Shown here in pieces: positions 61,459 through 64,000 of a DNA stretch of 64,000 nucleotides. How positions within the stretch are numbered: the stretch's first letter is position 1; each line of letters opens with the position of its first letter. The notes beneath the pieces are model-generated. The model ran no database searches and had not been told where the DNA came from. It saw only the letters and a list, made by a program, of their open reading frames with translations. The translations under genes and the position numbers were made by a program. The DNA comes from Erwinia billingiae Eb661. GTDB taxonomy: Bacteria; Pseudomonadota; Gammaproteobacteria; Enterobacterales; Enterobacteriaceae. The stretch is from the NCBI RefSeq assembly GCF_000196615.1, contig NC_014306.1, positions 2,232,001 through 2,296,000 of the forward strand, given 5' to 3'.

Positions 61459-62041
61459 GTAAATGACCCCGGTGCTGTGTAGGAAACCCCTCACCGCAGA
61501 ACGGTGAGGGGCAGGGAGCATATCCATTTTTAGAATTGAAGATTGATGGATTTTATCATTGGGCCTTTATTGGCCTCTTTGTAATGAGATTGCTGTGTGT
61601 GTCTTTCTTTCAACACATAAGCTCAAACGCGCTCTGTGTGAGGTGATACATTAACCTGATTTAATCATTTATTTCCATATGTAAAATACCACTTTAATTA
61701 GTTTAGGAATTTCCTGTACCTGTTGCTTTAATTAATTTTGGATAAAGTGTGCAAGTAATAAATGGCGCTAATAATTGTTTTTTGTTTAACCGTCAGCAAG
61801 GTGCTGAATTCAGGCAACACAGTGCTAATACTGGGAATTTAACGGCGACAAATGATTAGCAACTTCTGCCAAAATGCCGGGGAACACAACCGGTCATCAT
61901 GAATAGTTAAGGACCCTTAACTATGGGACTATTCCTGGATCCCGGTATAAGGGGGCTGAATGAATGCGGCATGGCCTGATATGACCGGAAGCAGCCGGTA
62001 AAACCCCGCCGGCTGCTTCATTACTGGAAACACAATGTGAA
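61459..62041. other. AT-rich intergenic region upstream of the acyltransferase and downstream of aldA
   Basis: About 580 bp, AT-rich from 61540 to 61800. It contains the palindrome TAGTTAAGGACCCTTAACTA at 61904-61923 (nine-base arms) and a GGGCAGGG octamer at 61509-61516. I saw no gene; short open frames have no ribosome site. The left half should hold the acyltransferase promoter. Confidence 0.5.
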
Positions 62042-63481
62042 TTAATGATACTGCAGATAGGCCACGTGAGTTTGTAAGTACTCCTCCAGACCGTGGCGGC
62101 CGTCGGCGCCGCCGATACCTGATTTTCGCCAGCCGGCATGGAACCCCTGCATCGCCTCAAAATTCTCGCGGTTCACATAGGTCTCGCCAAACTTCAGCTG
62201 TTGGAGTGCCTGCATTGTGGTGTTCAAATCACGGGTGAAAATCGAGGAGGTCAGGCCATACTCGCTGTCATTGGCCAATTCAATCGCCTCTTCAAGGGTG
62301 TTGAAGGGAATAACCGGCAGCACCGGGCCGAAAGTTTCTTCCTGAATAATCGCCATTTTTTGAGACACGTTGGTCAAAAGCGTCGGCTCGAAGAAATAGC
62401 CGCGCTGGCCACTGCGTTTCCCGCCGGTGACAATTGTCGCGCCTTGTTCAACCGCCAGCGCGACCTTTTGTTCAACGCGCGTCAGGGCATCGGCGGAGAT
62501 CAATGGGCCCATATCGATGTCGCTGCGTTCTGCCGGATTGCCGCTGGTCACCTGGCCGAAAGCGGTCGCCAGACGCCCGACAACCTCGTCATAAACCTCC
62601 CTTTGCACATAGAGCCGCTCAGCACAGTTACAAACCTGCCCGGTATTGATCATTCTGGAGCTGACAATGGCTTTTACCGCCAAATCGAGGTCTGCATCAT
62701 TCATCACTATTGCAGGCGCTTTTCCGCCCAACTCAAGAGAAACTTTAGTGATATTCGGCGCCGCTGCCTGCAAAGTGGCAATACCAGCGTTGACGCTACC
62801 CGTCAGGCTGACCATACCGACCTTGGGATTGGCGGCCAGCGCCTGGCCGACCTCCGGACCATAACCGGTTACCAGGTTAAAGACGCCCGCAGGCAGACCC
62901 ACCTGGTCGACAATGTCGGCAAACAGCATGGCGTTGTTGGGCGTCAGTTCGCTGGGCTTAATCACGATGGTGTTACCGGTGATTAAGGCCGGGGCCGCTT
63001 TACGCGCAATCAGGAAGAAGGGGAAGTTCCACGGCAAAATACCGGTGGTAACGCCAATCGCTTTTTTAAATACCATGATGGTTTCATTCACCCGATCGCT
63101 TTGTACGATCTCGCCTTCATAACGGCGAGCCCACTCAGCCATATAGTCGAGGTAATCTGCGGTAAACAGCACTTCCGTTTGCGCCAGTTGCTGGGTTTTA
63201 CCGCCCTCGGCAACAATGGTGGCGGTGATTTCTGCTTCACGGCTACGGATACCGGCAGAAATTTTGCGCAGCCAGTTGCCCCGTTCCACGGCAGGAAGGG
63301 CTTCCCAGGCGGGCTGTGCCGCTTCTGCGGCATCAATCGCCCGGTCGGCATCTTCACGGTTGCCTTCCGGCACCTGAGAGAGCAATGCTTCCGTCGCGGG
63401 GTTAATCACATCAATCCAGCGTCCGCTGCGGTTTTCTACAAACTGGCCATTGATATAAAGGCGATGTTGGCGTGCGGTCAT
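62042..63481 (-). CDS. aldA: Lactaldehyde/glycolaldehyde dehydrogenase AldA
   Basis: A 479-residue NAD-dependent aldehyde dehydrogenase, same length as E. coli AldA, which oxidises L-lactaldehyde from L-rhamnose and L-fucose, and glycolaldehyde from arabitol/xylose routes. The active-site glutamate is in SLELGGKAP, the catalytic cysteine in GQVCNCAERLYVQ, and the cofactor motif in LTGSVNAGIATLQAA. It lies divergent from rhaT with a shared 369-bp control region, which supports a rhamnose role. Confidence 0.95.
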   Translation of the reverse strand: MTARQHRLYINGQFVENRSGRWIDVINPATEALLSQVPEGNREDADRAIDAAEAAQPAWEALPAVERGNWLRKISAGIRSREAEITATIVAEGGKTQQLAQTEVLFTADYLDYMAEWARRYEGEIVQSDRVNETIMVFKKAIGVTTGILPWNFPFFLIARKAAPALITGNTIVIKPSELTPNNAMLFADIVDQVGLPAGVFNLVTGYGPEVGQALAANPKVGMVSLTGSVNAGIATLQAAAPNITKVSLELGGKAPAIVMNDADLDLAVKAIVSSRMINTGQVCNCAERLYVQREVYDEVVGRLATAFGQVTSGNPAERSDIDMGPLISADALTRVEQKVALAVEQGATIVTGGKRSGQRGYFFEPTLLTNVSQKMAIIQEETFGPVLPVIPFNTLEEAIELANDSEYGLTSSIFTRDLNTTMQALQQLKFGETYVNRENFEAMQGFHAGWRKSGIGGADGRHGLEEYLQTHVAYLQYH

Positions 63482-63850
63482 GGCAGATTCTCCGTAAACA
63501 CTATTTTATGGTGAGGTTAATGAAATGTTGCGTTATAAAATACTGCCGCAGGAAAAGCGCGATGACCTTTCCCTGACTGCCATTCAGTCGTAAGGAGTGG
63601 CAGAATCTAAAAGAACCGCAGGGTCTGACGGTGAAAAAGCAATTTACGCTTAAAAATGAGGGGATTATCAGGTGGGAAGGGGATTTTCATGGAATGGCAT
63701 CAGAAACAGGATTTGTGATCGCGGTCAGCAGGAGGCGCTGAATTTTGCCAGGTTTCTGCCACAGCGGGCAGTCAGCCTAAGGTGCCCGCGGTTCGATCCT
63801 TCGTAGACTGCGGATACCGGGCACCTCACCCTCCTACGAAGGAAATAATA
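63482..63850. promoter_or_regulatory. aldA-rhaT intergenic region with CRP-like site and interleaved hairpins
   Basis: TGTGATCGCGGTCAGC at 63714-63729 resembles a CRP site (TGTGA-N6-TCACA, one change in the right arm). Two interleaved perfect inverted repeats precede rhaT: GGTGCCCG (63781-63788) with CGGGCACC (63818-63825), and CCTTCGTAG (63798-63806) with CTACGAAGG (63834-63842). The last arm covers the rhaT ribosome site AAGGA (63839-63843). A short coding-like frame (63631-63741) lies in the middle. Confidence 0.65.
63631..63741 (+). CDS. Possible small ORF or gene remnant, 36 codons
   Basis: From a GTG with AGGG seven bases upstream, the frame reads [22 protein letters not shown] then [14 protein letters not shown] and stops. 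The same frame is open upstream (PFSRKEWQNLKEPQG) to a TGA, and another frame upstream begins MLRYKILPQEKRDDLS. This looks like a frameshifted remnant of one small gene. I do not recognise it; a resemblance to small DNA-binding antitoxin-like proteins is only an impression. Confidence 0.3.
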   Translation: MKKQFTLKNEGIIRWEGDFHGMASETGFVIAVSRRR

Positions 63851-64000
63851 ATGAATCAAGCAATCCTTTCAGGCATCCTGTGGCATCTGGTGGGCGCGGC
63901 CAGCGCCGCCTGCTTCTATGCTCCGTTCAAAAAAGTCCGTCACTGGTCATGGGAAACCATGTGGTCAGTTGGCGGTATCGCATCGTGGATCGTTTTACCC
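63851..64000 (+). CDS. rhaT: L-rhamnose-proton symporter RhaT (partial, cut by right edge)
   Basis: The first 50 codons, [20 protein letters not shown] then [20 protein letters not shown], match E. coli RhaT almost residue for residue. RhaT imports L-rhamnose with a proton. AAGGA lies seven bases before the ATG and is inside a potential hairpin. The gene is divergent from aldA. In E. coli rhaT is far from the terminus, so the rha genes may be relocated here; the rest lies right of the window. Confidence 0.95.
   Translation, partial: MNQAILSGILWHLVGAASAACFYAPFKKVRHWSWETMWSVGGIASWIVLP

Noticed and set aside
1..64000. CRISPR array, prophage, insertion sequence, tRNA or rRNA genes
   Set aside because: No repeat-spacer pattern, integrase, transposase or tRNA-like cloverleaf was seen by eye; the tandem repeats at 17404 and in asr have no spacers.
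1..64000. A dif site
   Set aside because: I looked for the XerC/XerD arms of the enterobacterial dif and did not find a match; KOPS direction puts it to the right.

Overview
The window is ordinary-looking enterobacterial chromosome from the replication terminus region. It carries tus, two Ter sites in the same orientation, a near-match to the MatP site matS, and GGGNAGGG (KOPS) octamers mostly on the + strand. Protein identities recalled from E. coli (PntAB, FNR, Mlc, UspE, OsmC, BetT, YdgH, YnfM) are very high, so the host is a member of Enterobacterales. The gene set (OsmU operon beside mlc, a D-arabinitol operon, an L-rhamnose transporter near the terminus, Erwinia/Pantoea-type intergenic repeats) suggests Erwiniaceae such as Erwinia or Pantoea. 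The family-level call is inference.

Layout. 1-5.2 kb: tus (cut by the left edge), an H-NS-family gene bracketed by the two Ter sites, AbrB, and the choline transporter BetT. 5.5-9.9 kb: two tandem DUF1471 stress proteins with a divergent TetR repressor and paired operators, MsrA, and the YnfM/YnfL pair. 10-15.6 kb: Mlc with its own operator and a CRP site, BioD2, and the four-gene OsmU osmoprotectant ABC transporter. 15.9-24.6 kb: a drug-type MFS pump, an 8-bp tandem repeat, YnfD, YnfB, YnfA, YdgD, YdgU, acid-shock Asr with an RstA box, an M32 carboxypeptidase, RstB/RstA and an unknown small protein. 24.6-34.1 kb: YdgI, YdgH, PntAB, UspE, a small Cys4 protein plus a glycosyltransferase, and FNR.

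34.2-39.6 kb is a D-arabinitol catabolic operon (dalT-dalK-dalD) with a divergent SorC-family regulator and visible operators, inserted between fnr and smrA. 40.3-46.5 kb holds a PcaQ-like LysR regulator, an aromatic-acid-type MFS carrier, a DUF1338 (2-oxoadipate dioxygenase/decarboxylase-like) enzyme, DoxX and a carboxylesterase. 46.6-55.1 kb holds a chemoreceptor with a flagellar sigma-28 promoter, a LysR/methionine-aminotransferase/binding-protein set, PepT, OsmC and an orphan DppA paralogue. 55.1-60.4 kb holds an XRE regulator, an inverted pair of palindromic repeats, and a LysR regulator divergent from an M20 peptidase-MHS transporter operon. The right end has an acyltransferase, lactaldehyde dehydrogenase AldA, and the first 50 codons of RhaT behind an interleaved hairpin leader.

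The region is mostly accessory transport, osmotic/acid stress and small-molecule catabolism built around conserved redox and regulatory genes. I saw no prophage, insertion sequence, CRISPR array, tRNA or rRNA. No single locus is a clearly new system. The items most worth a second look are the Ter-bracketed H-NS gene, the interleaved hairpins before rhaT, the inverted repeat pair at 56.2-56.5 kb and the DUF1338 cluster.
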